Part shown: piece by piece, positions 37,101 to 46,147 of the stretch
Numbering within the stretch: the stretch's first letter is position 1
Layout: every line of letters starts with the position of its first letter
Assembly: GCA_035578155.1 (NCBI GenBank)
Contig: JAPWDM010000023.1
Location: 1-64,000, forward strand
Origin: Brachynemurus nebulosus
Lineage: Eukaryota; Arthropoda; Insecta; Neuroptera; Myrmeleontidae
Length of the DNA: 64,000 nucleotides
Direction: 5' to 3'
Made by a program: the position numbers and the translations under genes
Notes under the pieces: model-generated
Databases searched by the model: none
Told to the model about the DNA's origin: nothing
Seen by the model: the letters and a program-made list of their open reading frames with translations, nothing else

Positions 37101-39100
37101 CAATGTCTAGTATAATTTTACAAAAAATTAAGTAAATTTTCCCTGTGTCCACATGAAATTTTACTAGCCCATCGAATTTTACGCAGCTGTTTAGGAAAAA
37201 TTCTTAAGGTGTACCTACAGGAAAAATTCTTAAGGTGTACAGGAAAAATTTTCAAATGAATCGTAAAAAATAATGTTTGAAACGCATTTTTTATATTTTT
37301 GCCTAATAATTTCCTACGGACTGGTCACTTAAGACTCGTTTACCGGAGGCAGCTCAGTAATTTTTACTGGAATTTTTTCTCTGTGTATGTGTATAAAACA
37401 AATTTTAATGTTAAATGATACAATACATTAAATAACATATTATAATGGAAATATTTACATGAAGTATTCTAATATTTATAATATCATATTACATACTTTA
37501 TCGTTAAAACGAAGTTTCTTAGAATTCACGTGGCGGAAATGTGTTGTACCTATGTAAAATAATCTACAGAAAATATTATTACACGTATTATTATTGAGAA
37601 TGAACCATTTTATTAGCTTTTTGTTGCTAAAAATTATATTTCTAAAAAAGTACTTTCGTTATTTCGATAGCAAAAATAAATCTTTAAAATTATTTTCATA
37701 GACTTTGATTTGAGAAAAAAATTTTTTTTTTACTATGATGACTAAAATTTTTTCGATACCTAAATGATCGAATGATGAAACTGAAAGTAAATTTTAGATT
37801 TTTGAGGTCGTTATTTCCATTTTTAAGACCATTAGAAAGTAGACTTCTTCCGAATTTGATGACATGATCAAGGTTACAAAGATTTTTCAGTGGTATAAAA
37901 CCCGTTACTATAATTGTGGAATGATTAAGCTAGAGCCGAGTTATATGTAGGTTTTCGAGATCGTTCTTTTCAGTTTTATCAAAAGTAAACATATGAGACC
38001 ACTCGCAAAAAGACTACTGCCGAATTAATCGCATTTCTGAAAGTTATTTCGCCATTTTGACAGCAAAAATGAAAAGTGCACACCTAAATTACCATAATTT
38101 CACCAATCACCCAAACTCAAATTACTTACATCAAACATGATTTGAGAAAAAAAGAAATTTTTTAATTGAAGATGTTATTGAAGTTACTAAGATTTTTTAG
38201 TACTTTAAAAACCGTTAGTAAAATGATAGAATAATGAAATTGGAAGCGAAATATAGGTTTTCGCAAATATTTTTTTGATTTTCGTTAGAATTGTAGGGTA
38301 GGGTCACCACAAAAGACGACTTTTCTTGAAGGAAATATCTTTCCAAAAAAAATTTTGTAAGGTTGAAAACTTTTTTTTAGGTAATGAATGAAGCTTTAGA
38401 TCTAGAAAATATAAGTAGTAATACCAGCTCTGGAGTCAGTTACGGACAGGTAATTTAGACATAATATATTTCTTCAAAAATTTTTTTTACTAATGTTGAA
38501 TCGAATTAATTCTTTTAGGTTTTCACGGGAACAATGTATTCATTCGGCACGTTGATTGGCATTGAAAATGCATTTTTCGCTTGTATCTCGTGTCTAGCAA
38601 TGGCCATTTATTCCCCAATCATGTGTGCATTTGGTATATTTGGTGCATTTTTAAGTACAATTACTGCAATTTTTGTAATTGATGCCCCGTTGGAGGAATG
38701 TTATCGTGGTATTTGGGGTTACAATGGATTACTCACCGGCGCCGCTTTGGGTGGATTTCTATTCATTTTAACATGGCGTACATTTGTCGCGACAATATTT
38801 GCTATAATTTTTGCCACATTTTTACAGCATCTATTAAATTTTGTATTTGCAAATAGTATTTTGTTACAATATAATATTGCATTTAATATTAGCGCGATGA
38901 CATTTTTATGTATATCGTTGATTTTGGATGAGAGTTTTCCACGACCGGATATAATTACATTTCCGGAGAAACATCGTTATGATTATTTGTTGCGTCAAAA
39001 GCGCGATCAGGAGGAATTTTTGGTGAAACGTATTAGTGTTGTCAAGTTTGGAACAGCTACTGTTGACGAAGAAAGAGCGTTACACTCTTCGAATGATTAA
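15293..39100 (+). CDS. Urea transporter (SLC14/UT family), seven coding exons
   Basis: Spliced from 15293-15307, 16385-16513, 23428-23547, 35937-36088, 36164-36326, 38381-38449 and 38519-39100; all introns are GT-AG and the joined frame is open for about 409 residues. UT proteins are membrane channels passing urea down its gradient, built from two inverted-symmetric halves. First half: LSNNPISG (NNP at 53-55) and FGITTFNPILLG (99-110). Second half: WGYNGLLTG (282-290) followed by a hydrophobic run and LTWRT. The C-terminal tail is charged. Order and spacing match the family. The second-half counterpart of NNP reads GIENAFFAC (230-238), so the usual Asn-Pro is altered there. Intron sizes are 1077, 6914, 12389, 75, 2054 and 69 bp. 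Family membership is a strong inference; the substrate is inferred. Confidence 0.88.
15807..16262. mobile_element. MITE in transporter intron 1
   Basis: 456 bp with terminal inverted repeats of about 25 bp beginning AGGCCCGATTTACATT and flanked by TA on both sides (15805-15806 and 16263-16264). The interior has several CGGAGCG and GATATCGG-type motifs and no ORF. Superfamily unassigned; the TA duplication fits Tc1/mariner-like elements. Confidence 0.88.
16385..16513 (+). CDS. Urea transporter exon 2
   Basis: 43 codons, phase 0 at both ends, preceded by a pyrimidine tract and TTTTTTGTAG and followed by GTAAGT. Encodes a cytoplasmic lead-in and the start of the membrane domain (WILLKFIDAFLRGFGQ), matching the segment before the first NNP motif in UT proteins. 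Confidence 0.88.
16745..18420 (+). repeat. Tandem array, unit 120 bp, in intron 2
   Basis: A clean core at about 17340-18060 repeats with period 120 bp, each unit holding CAGTGAAAAAATTTTCAAAA and TTAGTTTATTTTTGACAC. More diverged units extend to both sides, and a (TA)n run interrupts at 17092-17132. The left edge (about 16745-16785, ACCCCTGTCGCAGCAT) recurs at 40744-40785. No coding potential. Confidence 0.85.
18421..18899. other. Intron 2, no feature seen
   Basis: AT-rich sequence between the tandem array and the next dispersed repeat; nothing recognisable. Confidence 0.5.
18900..19290 (+). repeat. Dispersed repeat with a long (TA)n run inside
   Basis: A related copy is at about 40860-41285 and a diverged one without the microsatellite at about 22860-23175. 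Shared blocks are GTCTGGCTAACGAACT, CGTTCGAGAGTTATCGTG and TCTGCCATAGTCCCG. The TA run is at 19072-19163. No ORF apart from the artificial Ile-Tyr frame through the microsatellite. Confidence 0.75.
19342..21410 (+). mobile_element. RTE-like LINE tail or derived repeat in intron 2
   Basis: Begins ACTAGCTGTGGCCCGTGGTT, a variant of the phrase widely seen at one edge of insect RTE/BovB-type repeats, and ends at a TATATATAGATT tail, typical of those elements. About 2 kb of degenerate internal repeats lie between; one pair shares CTCGTCAAA-GACTC. No reverse transcriptase frame remains, so this is a non-autonomous or heavily decayed copy. Confidence 0.55.
21411..21907. other. Intron 2, no feature seen
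   Basis: AT-rich stretch between the RTE-like repeat and the Tc1 fold-back, without a supported feature. Confidence 0.45.
21908..22722 (-). mobile_element. Rearranged Tc1-like transposon with fold-back
   Basis: The right end carries a Tc1-like terminal repeat (minus strand CAGCCTTGGCCAAAAGTATT) followed by TA at 22723-22724. The left end is lost: instead, part of the transposase-coding region (22118-22290) is repeated in inverse at 21908-22085, making a palindrome with a short loop. Confidence 0.8.
22110..22592 (-). pseudogene. Tc1-like transposase fragment
   Basis: From an ATG at 22592 the frame gives the N-terminal helix-turn-helix region, is stopped by a TGA at 22488-22490, and continues in the same frame with a second helix-turn-helix-like region (TDRQIRKLI, SSRTVRRR-like) and the LEWALRHQHSSE segment typical of Tc1 transposases. 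The frame ends before the catalytic DDE part, which is absent. An inverted second fragment on the plus strand (21908-22063) covers the same domain. Not functional. Confidence 0.85.
22860..23175 (+). repeat. Diverged member of the 18900 repeat family
   Basis: Shares order and phrases with 18900-19290 and 40860-41285 (for example CTGGGCATC, GCCATAGT, GTGGCTGTAATAGC-GAA) but lacks the TA run. No gene is evident. Confidence 0.5.
23428..23547 (+). CDS. Urea transporter exon 3
   Basis: 40 codons, phase 0 at both ends; ATTATAG acceptor and GTAAGT donor. Encodes the first-half signature LSNNPISG and the following membrane helix (FLFLLALIIV) and a second hydrophobic segment. This is the strongest family match in the first half. 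Confidence 0.9.
23548..24135. other. Start of intron 3, no feature seen
   Basis: AT-rich intron sequence without ORF or recognisable repeat, up to the short tandem array. Confidence 0.5.
24136..24228 (+). repeat. 31-bp tandem repeat, three copies
   Basis: Units start at about 24136, 24167 and 24198 with the core ACTTTTGCAGCAGTAACA. Related phrases (AATTAGCTACTTTTG) also lie beyond the hAT insertion at 35340-35610, so this family probably spanned the site before insertion. Confidence 0.75.
24271..24278. repeat. Left 8-bp duplication of the hAT element
   Basis: CTATTTAC, identical to 35019-35026. Confidence 0.88.
24582..25087 (+). repeat. Direct repeat of about 200 bp within the hAT element
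   Basis: Copies at about 24582-24782 and 24885-25087 share blocks such as ATCTATATGTAAAATGTAGC and CTGAAACAATAA. It is part of the interior of the non-autonomous hAT element. Confidence 0.75.
25752..26386 (-). repeat. 3' LTR
   Basis: Direct repeat of 34347-34985, ending with the same TATCGGCCACA on the plus strand. The pair differ mainly in a patch near 25790-25870; the rest is nearly identical. Confidence 0.9.
26515..26678. repeat. Perfect 82-bp tandem duplication
   Basis: Units 26515-26596 and 26597-26678 look identical (AGCAATGAGAAAG to CGGTCCTTTAC). A recent slippage or duplication event near the 3' LTR. Confidence 0.88.
27731..27760. other. Perfect 13-bp hairpin with 4-nt loop
   Basis: CAGCTGCGAGTGA, loop TCTT, TCACTCGCAGCTG. 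GC-rich in an AT-rich setting. Confidence 0.8.
29330..30180. repeat. Diverged direct repeat, period about 480 bp
   Basis: Copies start at about 29337 and 29820 (ACTCTAACAACRGRGATA) and share ATCTACTTGGTTGGA and AATCAGAAA-type phrases. Many differences; old. Confidence 0.65.
30925..31154. mobile_element. MITE nested in the LTR element
   Basis: 230 bp with perfect 34-bp terminal inverted repeats starting GGGTAAAAGCCCCCTTTGTG, flanked by TA at 30923-30924 and 31155-31156. No ORF. Superfamily unassigned (TA duplication). Confidence 0.9.
32891..34306 (-). CDS. Gag-like protein of the LTR element (unrecognised)
   Basis: A 471-residue ORF whose ATG lies 40 nt inside the 5' LTR, where gag normally starts. 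The N terminus is Ser-rich, residues about 85-145 look like a coiled coil (repeated Ile, Leu, Asp and Lys), the middle is Asn and Ser rich, and the C-terminal 150 residues look more globular (about 300-460). I see no CCHC zinc knuckle, protease or capsid motif that I can name, so the gag label rests on position alone. No pol follows. It could also be a captured or family-specific protein. Confidence 0.55.
   Translation of the reverse strand: MDTTNLTMEENSIGVSSVLFSSGELYASTPRNNIIHDNVESTGDSIQLQSGEQLSRDSGVETASSSIEIPQSSNDPVPSSHDDIKGMVTMIYNCLQEQSDIIDFHFKRLLDKIDLNIRLISDEIDPKIDKMNEKLDSINIKCNNYNSNLEQTVINKKVDTPNFNSNNENIDTVQKIENSVCPVNFENTNFIDYSNKENQISETVNYDQFKIANGFQGNFESNKIHVIEISDKSLDSEITINSPNDIVSQNQNFNSQKISEIQLVSENVANSKLTITNQHIRSLNEILQNTSSVKKDPNSKHYFRNVKQSNFNSVKNPLTKAVINNHTICSINFNDKLKYLSLIEVKDLYKLQTSSNSEFSDIVNFSKVNLKCNRFNHILKDYHFLNVADNILGNTFHVMPIGTDTDKLNNTFRIHHNNFVNDFLFKLSSFGTSRNNYHANNVQVWVIPRVTPNSEPRGPPMHISEIFLFSS
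34326..34343 (-). promoter_or_regulatory. Candidate primer-binding site
   Basis: Three bases inside the 5' LTR the minus strand reads TGGCATTCCGCGAAACAT, beginning with TGG as primer-binding sites do. I cannot match it to a specific tRNA. Confidence 0.35.
34347..34985 (-). repeat. 5' LTR
   Basis: Direct repeat of 25752-26386. It is followed on the right by CTCC, then the last 29 bp of the host hAT element. Confidence 0.9.
35027..35936. other. End of intron 3
   Basis: AT-rich intron sequence with several AATTAGCTACTTTTG-like phrases that echo the 31-bp repeats on the other side of the hAT insertion. It ends in a T-rich tract before the exon 4 acceptor. Confidence 0.5.
35937..36088 (+). CDS. 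Urea transporter exon 4
   Basis: 152 bp, begins in phase 0 after TTTTTTTAG and ends two bases into a codon at GTAAAA. Encodes INGFSRDDISFGITTFNPIL and a membrane helix; FGITTFNPILLG is the first-half counterpart of WGYNGLLTG. Confidence 0.85.
36164..36326 (+). CDS. Urea transporter exon 5
   Basis: 163 bp; the first base completes the split Cys codon and the exon ends in phase 0 at GTACGTG. Encodes a hydrophobic stretch with SKWKLPLLTLPF, matching the family segment (F-S-K-W-x-L-P-x-x-T-L-P-F) before the link between the two halves. Confidence 0.9.
36419..37385. mobile_element. MITE in transporter intron 5
   Basis: 967 bp with inverted ends CACTGAGAAAAAA and its inverse, flanked by TA at 36417-36418 and 37386-37387. 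Subterminal copies of CAGTAATTTTTACTG recur inside. No convincing ORF. It shares CAC-G termini with the elements at 50780-53048 and 58250-59036. Confidence 0.82.
37388..38380. other. Rest of intron 5
   Basis: AT-rich intron sequence, nothing recognised. Ends in a T-rich tract and TTTTTTTTAG. Confidence 0.5.
38381..38449 (+). CDS. Urea transporter exon 6 (link)
   Basis: 23 codons, phase 0 at both ends, between TTTTTTTTAG and GTAATTT. Encodes a short polar link (Asn and Ser rich, ending VSYGQ) between the two membrane halves. Confidence 0.85.
38519..39100 (+). CDS. Urea transporter exon 7 (second half and tail)
   Basis: 193 codons and a TAA stop. It encodes the whole second membrane half: the altered GIENAFFAC region, WGYNGLLTGAALGG, a long hydrophobic segment with LTWRT, and a charged C-terminal tail of about 50 residues (KHRYDYLLRQKRDQEEF). 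Typical family spacing is kept. Confidence 0.92.
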   Translation, partial: VFTGTMYSFGTLIGIENAFFACISCLAMAIYSPIMCAFGIFGAFLSTITAIFVIDAPLEECYRGIWGYNGLLTGAALGGFLFILTWRTFVATIFAIIFATFLQHLLNFVFANSILLQYNIAFNISAMTFLCISLILDESFPRPDIITFPEKHRYDYLLRQKRDQEEFLVKRISVVKFGTATVDEERALHSSND

Positions 39101-39114
39101 TGAAAATATTTGTA

Positions 39115-39120
39115 AATAAA
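39115..39120 (+). terminator. Transporter polyadenylation signal
   Basis: AATAAA 15 bp after the stop codon, followed by T-rich sequence; the 3' UTR would be very short. Confidence 0.6.
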
Positions 39121-39730
39121 AATCTGTTATTAAAACTTTTAAAAAATTTTTATTTTAGATTTTTTTTCTTTTTAACTTAAGTGACTCATTCTTCCCAAGA
39201 AAAATGTATTTGGAAAGAGACATTAACAAAATTGTATCCAAGTTTTCTTAGCAAGCTGTGAATTAATTACGGAATATAAAATCGTAATGCTATTGTTTTT
39301 ATTATGATGTATTTAATTAAGTTTTAATTTTTTATTGCGTAGTAAGTCAATATTATAATATTATTATACGTCGTGAATAAATTAGCAGAAAAAGGTAATG
39401 AATTTTTTGACCGTATTTTAGTATTTTACTTTTTTTTAGTTATTTAACTTATTTGTAATATAATTTCGTATTCGAATATAAAAAAATTGCAACTTTTTTA
39501 GTTTTTTGATGTAGTTTAGTTGGTAGAAATTGATGTAAAAAAATCTTGAAATTACATTAAAAGTCTTTAACTATATGATACTTAGTTTTAACAATTTTTG
39601 TACGATATTTTTTTTACATTTTACAATATTTTTTTTACAAATATCAAACACGGTTCAGGCTTTAAGTGGCTATTCAGGATTAATTTTTTTTTTTTAAAGA
39701 AACCTTGTACGCAATCGATTTGGAACCTTT
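39121..39730. other. No gene seen downstream of the transporter
   Basis: AT-rich sequence between the proposed polyadenylation signal and the next MITE. Confidence 0.5.
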
Positions 39731-39732
39731 TA

Positions 39733-40598
39733 GGTAAGGTAACGGGTCTAGTTTCTGACCTTTTAAGAGTGACGGCTGAGGTTAAACGACAGTAATAAAT
39801 ATAAGTTTAAACTTAAGAGACAATTAATAATTTTATCAACTAGTTTATGGCTTTCAAAATAAAGTCATACAAGTAAAATAATTATTTGAATTGAATTAAT
39901 AATTTAAATTAATGTTTTAAAAATTGACAAAAAGGACACAGTTTCTGACCTTCAAAATTTTCTCATGTGACAGTTTTTGACCCTGACAGTGGCCTAGTTT
40001 CTGATCCTTAAATTTAAAATTACAGTTTTTTAAAATTTAATTTATAAATAATTTTTTATTGATAAAAATGAATGTTTAATGTTATATACGTTATGAAAAA
40101 TAACAAAAACTAATCGAAGATAACTATAAATAACAAAATAACTAACAAAAACTGGTTAGAATTTAATTGGGCCATACCACTTTAGAAGTGAGCCTAGTAA
40201 TTGACCCTCATATTTCAATAATAAAAATCATTCTAAGGTATTTTATAAATATTTTAAAATAAATTTTAAACAAATATTAACCTGCTCATATATTTTTAAT
40301 TAAGTTTTCATACTTACATGATGAATATTGCACAGATCAAAATGAGTACTTTGTAACATAAACTGTTAGGAAACTACCAAAAAAATAGTTTTTTTACACA
40401 TTTTAAACTTAAAAATTTTTTTTTATTTAGTTAATATATTCTAAACTTTTTAAATTGCTGTTCATTAGACACAGAATAGATTACTTTAAATTAAGAATTT
40501 ATTTTTTTTCTTATTTAAAATATAGTTTTTTTATTAATTTATAACAAAGTTGAAAAGTTCAGAAACTGGGCCAGGGTCAATTACCGGGTCTTTTACCT
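39733..40598. mobile_element. TA-flanked element with subterminal repeats
   Basis: 866 bp; the ends GGTAAGGTAACGGGTC and GGTAAAAGACCCGG (inverse at right) are imperfect inverted repeats flanked by TA. AGTTTCTGACC-type phrases recur several times near the left end and as an inverse near the right end. No ORF. Probably non-autonomous. Confidence 0.7.
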
Positions 40599-40738
40599 TA
40601 TACATTATCAGTTATTTCTTTAAGTATCAAGAAAAAAGTTATTTTCCTTTTACCTGATAACGATGGTGTTAATTTCGACGCTTGAAAAATAATCTGTTGC
40701 GGCGCACAGCACACAGCTTCAACGGGTGATCAAATATT

Positions 40739-41285
<547 letters not shown>

Positions 41286-42569
41286 AAAACAGGGCTTTGA
41301 AAAAAATTTTGGAGTTACTAAACTTAAAATTACATACGTTCAGGAAAAAAATAAAAAATTGTCAGTTTCTGAAAAAAATCGAAAATTCGCCGTTATTTTT
41401 GCTTTTTTTGTTTGTAAAAGGGTTGAAATTTTTAGTTCAGTGACCCAGAAAAATTTTTCAGCGCGCCTTTATGCATTATAATTAATAAAAAGCTACGAGG
41501 CAACAGCCTAAGCGCCATTTTTGAAAAGGTAGATTTCAGTAAAATACATTTGAAGTTTTATGTATAACCTAAATTCTACAACTGCTCCGTATTTCATTTC
41601 AAAATTTTAATTGAAGATTCTTGGGGTATAAAGGAACCAAAAATGCCGGGGGAAAGAAATTAGGTTTTTTTTTCTGTAACCCTATACAACCCCTTAAAAT
41701 ACTCTGTCGGATAATTTTTCGCCGAGATACAACGTATTGAAAACGGGCAAAAGTTAAATACCCTTTAATTTCTTTGATGGAATTGTAGGAAAACGAATCA
41801 CATAACTGATTTCCCCTCCCTAAATAAATTATTATGTAAATATTTTTAATATTAGTCAAGTGATATAAATCATCTTTGAAGTTACTGTCAGTTATGTGGT
41901 CTATTTTATTAATGTAGAGTTTGTTTTAATAATTTAATTATAATTATTAAATATTTAATATTACAATAAATACTAGTAGTATCTTTATATTTCATAGAAA
42001 TTTACATGCTCATTTGCATGTTATGTATGTATAATTGTTATAATTTTTTTTTTCTAACAATGTAAAATGTTATTTGTCTTGTAGTTTGACTAACAAATAC
42101 TTAAAATCAGCAGAAAAATTGTTATTAACCCTTAGGGTCATGTAGAGAAATCGAGGGTCCCAGGGATAAGCTATCCCAGGCTTCCCGATCAAGTATTGGG
42201 TATCTGCTATAGCCCCAGCAGCTCTCCTTTTCTCGTTGACCCTGTTAACATTTCAAAAGTAGTTACTTTTGGTTGTTACTAGAATGAATTCTCTGGTTTA
42301 AATTAGACTTTTTTGCTGTGTGTGGCTTCCTGGGAGTAGAAACTAAATCCAATTTTGACATAATTCTTCTTTTGTATGGGAAAAAACGATTTTCAGAAAA
42401 ACTTATTTTTAATCATTTTTGATAACATAACTGATAAAATTTGAGCAGGACCCTAATAAAAGTTTGCATGGCCCTAAGCGTTTGCGTGGTATTTGAAATT
42501 ATAACAACATGTTGACGTGGTTTCTGATAACAAATGCAAAGTTCCAGCTAATAAGTTAATGATGCATTT
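41286..42569. other. No gene seen
   Basis: AT-rich intergenic sequence. A GC-richer patch at about 42130-42250 contains TTAACCCTTAGGGTCA and TGACCCTGTTAA, but I could not confirm an element. Confidence 0.45.
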
Positions 42570-42650
42570 TTAGTCGAATTTTTCCTTGAAAAAATTAGAC
42601 TTATACAGTCTATACGACAAGAACGGCGAGAGGCGAGAGTAGGGGCGCTA
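42570..42650 (-). repeat. Inverted copy of the 10073-10160 block
   Basis: Reverse complement of the block at 10073-10160 (ACGGCGAGAGGCGAGAGTAG on the plus strand). It lies close to the left edge of the next repeat. Confidence 0.7.
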
Positions 42651-42699
42651 TCCGTTTTCGGACCCGTAGAACACGAATATGTAGAAGAAAAAATGGCTG

Positions 42700-42702
<3 letters not shown>

Positions 42703-42765
<63 letters not shown>

Positions 42766-43890
42766 CCGCCACCTTTTAATTTGTGTAGTGCCCCCCTATG
42801 GAAGTTAAGAAATGAAATTTGGTAAATGGGGCTCATTTTCGAGGCACCTCATACTATCAAAGTGGGGTCAAATTTTGGGAAAATTTTTGATCCGACCCAA
42901 CCTTTAAGGGGGTGGTGGGGGCGGTAAAACAATAAAACTTTTCCAAACTGAGTGGAAATAATGTTTCGGTGAATTATCTACAACATATTCAAAATTCAGC
43001 TGCCTATGATGATTTGGAGGGAAAACAGGGGGAAAAAACGATTTTAGCTGGATCTAACACGCCCCCAGCCCCCCAGAATTAACGTAGAGGGTTGAAATTT
43101 GGTGTGTTGATAAAGTTCGTGCCTAGGTTGTGCTTTCTGGAGGTTTTAATATTTTACTCCCACCCCCCTCATTTTTAAGCTACAATTTCATGCTTTTTCG
43201 ACGTTTTAGAAGTTTGTACCACTCGCACAGGTCACCCAAATAAACCTAGAGGGCTGAAATTTTGTACTGGGATTGAGTTAGTATCAAGGGGGTGCCTTTT
43301 GGGGGTCTCGACTTTTAACCCTTACCCCCACCATTTTTATACCAAAAAGAACATGATTTTTCTTGTTTTTTGACAGTTTCGTTCGGGTCAAAATCTCCCC
43401 AAATAAACCTAGAGGGCTGAAATTTTGTGTACAGGTTAAGTTAATAGCCAGCCACTGCTTCTTGGAGGTTTCAACTTTTAACCCTTACCCCCACGATTTT
43501 TACGCCAGTATTTCCTTAATTATTTTGCTTGTTTTCTAACACGTCTAGAGACTCTGTAAGGAAACCTAGAGGGGTGAAATTTTGTACGTGTATTCAGTTA
43601 GTATCCAGCTAGTACCTTTTAGGGAGTCCACATTACTTTTCCCCCCACTTCTCCCATTTTGACATCGGATTTGAATGCTATTGTTAAATGTGTTTTAAAT
43701 GCATTATTTTTATTCTAAATACAAGTAGGCGAATAGTAATTTTAAAAAATTTTAAAAAAAGTGAACTTACTTTTATGACAAATGAAATACGTACATATTA
43801 AGTAATTTAAAAATGTTATTAAAGTCACTGTTTATTTATAAATTAGGAATTTTGGATTATTATTATTTATAAAATAGAAATTTTGGATTT
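42703..43890 (-). repeat. Inverted copy of the 1165-2260 repeat
   Basis: Starts with (TA)n at 42703-42763 and continues as the reverse complement of 1165-2208, with the units carrying AAATAAACCTAGAGGGCTGA. Together the two copies show that the microsatellite sits at a fixed edge of this family. Confidence 0.75.
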
Positions 43891-45187
43891 TTTTGGAAAG
43901 AAAAAATATCTTCATAAAAGCCTTCCAGTTTATATTATAAAAATTATATTATTTGTAATATTTAAAAATAAAGCACAAAGGCAATTGGCGGATAAGCATT
44001 GGTAGGAATGCCCTCGTACGAATTGTGTTGGCTTTTTCCCTGCTAACTGTTATCGACACAAAATTGAATTTTACTGAGATTCAGCCCTTAAAAACTTAAA
44101 ACCTTTTTTTAAAGCCCTGATCAACCGGACCCTCATCATCAGTTTTGAAACCACCAAAATGACAAATCGCTTGTGGACTTTCAATTACATTTCGCTTGTA
44201 GACATTCAATACCGAAGATGAAAGGAAAAATTCGACTTCCGTGATGGGGCTCCGCTGCTCACGGCGTTTTTTCTAGCTGTCAGCTCTTGTCATTTCATTG
44301 TTACGTTTTAAATAGATTTTTTCGCGAGAATCAGATGTTTTCTCGGAGTAGAAACTAGTCTGTGTTCGTCCTCGACTTCCAGCTGTCCCAATGCAAAGTT
44401 TCAATGCGATTGGTTAAGCTATTGAAACATAAAAACCAGACAAATAAATAAATAAATTCATTTTCATATTTGTGGAGTGACATTTCAAAACGTATTTTGT
44501 CACAATTACCAAAATGTTGGAAAATCACCAAAAACTGTTCAACGTATCATTTACGCGTTTGTCTTTTTCAAGTTATTTTTATAGATTACATCATTTAAAG
44601 TACAATTGAAATTGATTTTTCGTTAATATGTTTTTATATGAAAAGAAAAATGGTTTTATATGATGGATAAAACACTGTTTGAATCAAACATGAGTATAAA
44701 AACAACGCGGTTTAAATAAATTTATTATTTTCTTTCTTAATTTTAATGGAGTAAAAATTTTAAACGGAAATTGAATTGTCTAGTCTGATAGAAAGCAGTA
44801 AGAAGAATCAGAAGATATGCCTAACTCAGTTTTGAAATTTTGTGACATAATGCTTTTTGATTGGTCACTCCACATTTATACTATTAGCTAAAATTGAAAA
44901 ACTATTTTTCAAATATTATTTTCATAATTAGGGACTGAAAGGGTTAATAAATTTTGGATGTTTCTACTCAGAGACCAACTTTGCGTAGAATTTTCAAAAA
45001 TACAGTACCCATTATTATTTGCAAAGATGCAAAGATATAACTATTATCTATGTATCTTAAGATAGCTGAGTTGCGAAAATAAATATTAATATTTGTGGAG
45101 TTATGGGATTACTGCTTTGACTTACTAAACCTATTAATTTCCTGTTATTTTTCAGCTCTCTAACTTTGAAATTATACTATTTTGTTT
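43891..45187. repeat. Intergenic with one dispersed 150-bp repeat
   Basis: About 44135-44282 recurs in the same orientation at 59567-59712 (shared ATTCGACTTCCGTGATGGGG and GCTGCTCACGGCGTTTTTT). The remainder shows no gene. Confidence 0.6.
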
Positions 45188-45195
45188 CTACATAA

Positions 45196-45392
45196 CAGGG
45201 CCGGATCCTGCAGGTGTTAGAGGCGGCAAAAGTGCAAGTTCGGAGGCGGAAAAATCTTAAATTTGAGGTTTTTTTTGCTCGTCACTTGCTTTTTGCAGGG
45301 ATTTTTTAATTTTGAAATTTGAACTTTTCTGGGAGAGGGCGCCAACAACAAAGTTTGCCCCCCCGCTCACAATATTTGTAGGTCCGGCCCTG
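45196..45392. mobile_element. hAT-like MITE, 197 bp
   Basis: The ends CAGGGCCGGATCCTG and CAGGGCCGGACCTACAAA (inverse at right) are flanked by the 8-bp duplication CTACATAA at 45188-45195 and 45393-45400. No ORF. Confidence 0.9.
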
Positions 45393-45592
45393 CTACATAA
45401 TATGTATATGATCTTTTGTCTTCTACATAATTCTTTCTTTTCATTATAAAAAAAAATTAATTAGTTTTGTTAAAAAAGGAATATCACGACTATCTAGGAA
45501 ACACAGGCTATAAACAAATGAAATTCCTTATTTCAAAGGTTAATATTCACATTTCTTTACAGTGCAACTCCTTAAAAATACCCGTAATAATA

Positions 45593-46087
45593 ATGGCAAA
45601 TAAACGTCAGTATAAATTGGAGCAGTGTAAAGATGTGCCAAACTTGAAACAAGCAATTAAAACACTAAAAAATTTAGGTGATCATAAAAGGGCTGAATAT
45701 ATGAAACGTATTTCACATAAAAAACGATTATTATTTCTTGCTCGTAATGACAAAAAATTAAAATTTGATTTTGAAATTCGGAACGTAATGCCCAAATCAA
45801 AACATAAGAAAATATCAGAAAGTGTTCCAGATAAATTAATTCAACAAGTTATGGCAATGACATTGAATAAACCCAGATCATCAATGCTTTACGACTTATC
45901 AGCGGAAAATCAAGGTGGTCAATCTATTTGCTCTACAAGTAAACAGGAACAATCGTCATCGAATACTTCTGAAGCGGCGAAGGTTAAAATGAATATAGGG
46001 AATACAAGTATTAAGCATCGTTTACGTAAACAAAAAAATTTAAAAATCATTCCAGATGTAGGTAATCCGATTAGAAATTCCCAGTAG
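45593..46087 (+). CDS. Small lysine-rich hypothetical protein
   Basis: 164 codons from the ATG at 45593. The open frame continues upstream without a better start; an earlier in-frame ATG lies at 45518. The product is strongly basic (Lys and Arg throughout), with KKRLLFLARNDKKLKFDFEI in the first half and a Ser and Gln rich linker, then another basic stretch. I do not recognise the family. A possible splice acceptor (TTTCTTTACAG) ends at 45562, so this could be a last exon. It ends 60 bp before a hAT element. It has none of the hallmarks of the transposons around it, but I cannot exclude a chance or decayed ORF. Confidence 0.45.
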   Translation: MANKRQYKLEQCKDVPNLKQAIKTLKNLGDHKRAEYMKRISHKKRLLFLARNDKKLKFDFEIRNVMPKSKHKKISESVPDKLIQQVMAMTLNKPRSSMLYDLSAENQGGQSICSTSKQEQSSSNTSEAAKVKMNIGNTSIKHRLRKQKNLKIIPDVGNPIRNSQ

Positions 46088-46147
46088 ATGTTTTCTTCAG
46101 TTATCCCTCACATAATATCCGAATTTGTCTGGGATTATACTTTAGAC

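Noticed and set aside
42126..42249. Small TTAA-flanked MITE
   Set aside because: The proposed ends (CCCTTAGGGTCA and CAGGGTCA) do not match as inverted repeats over a convincing length.
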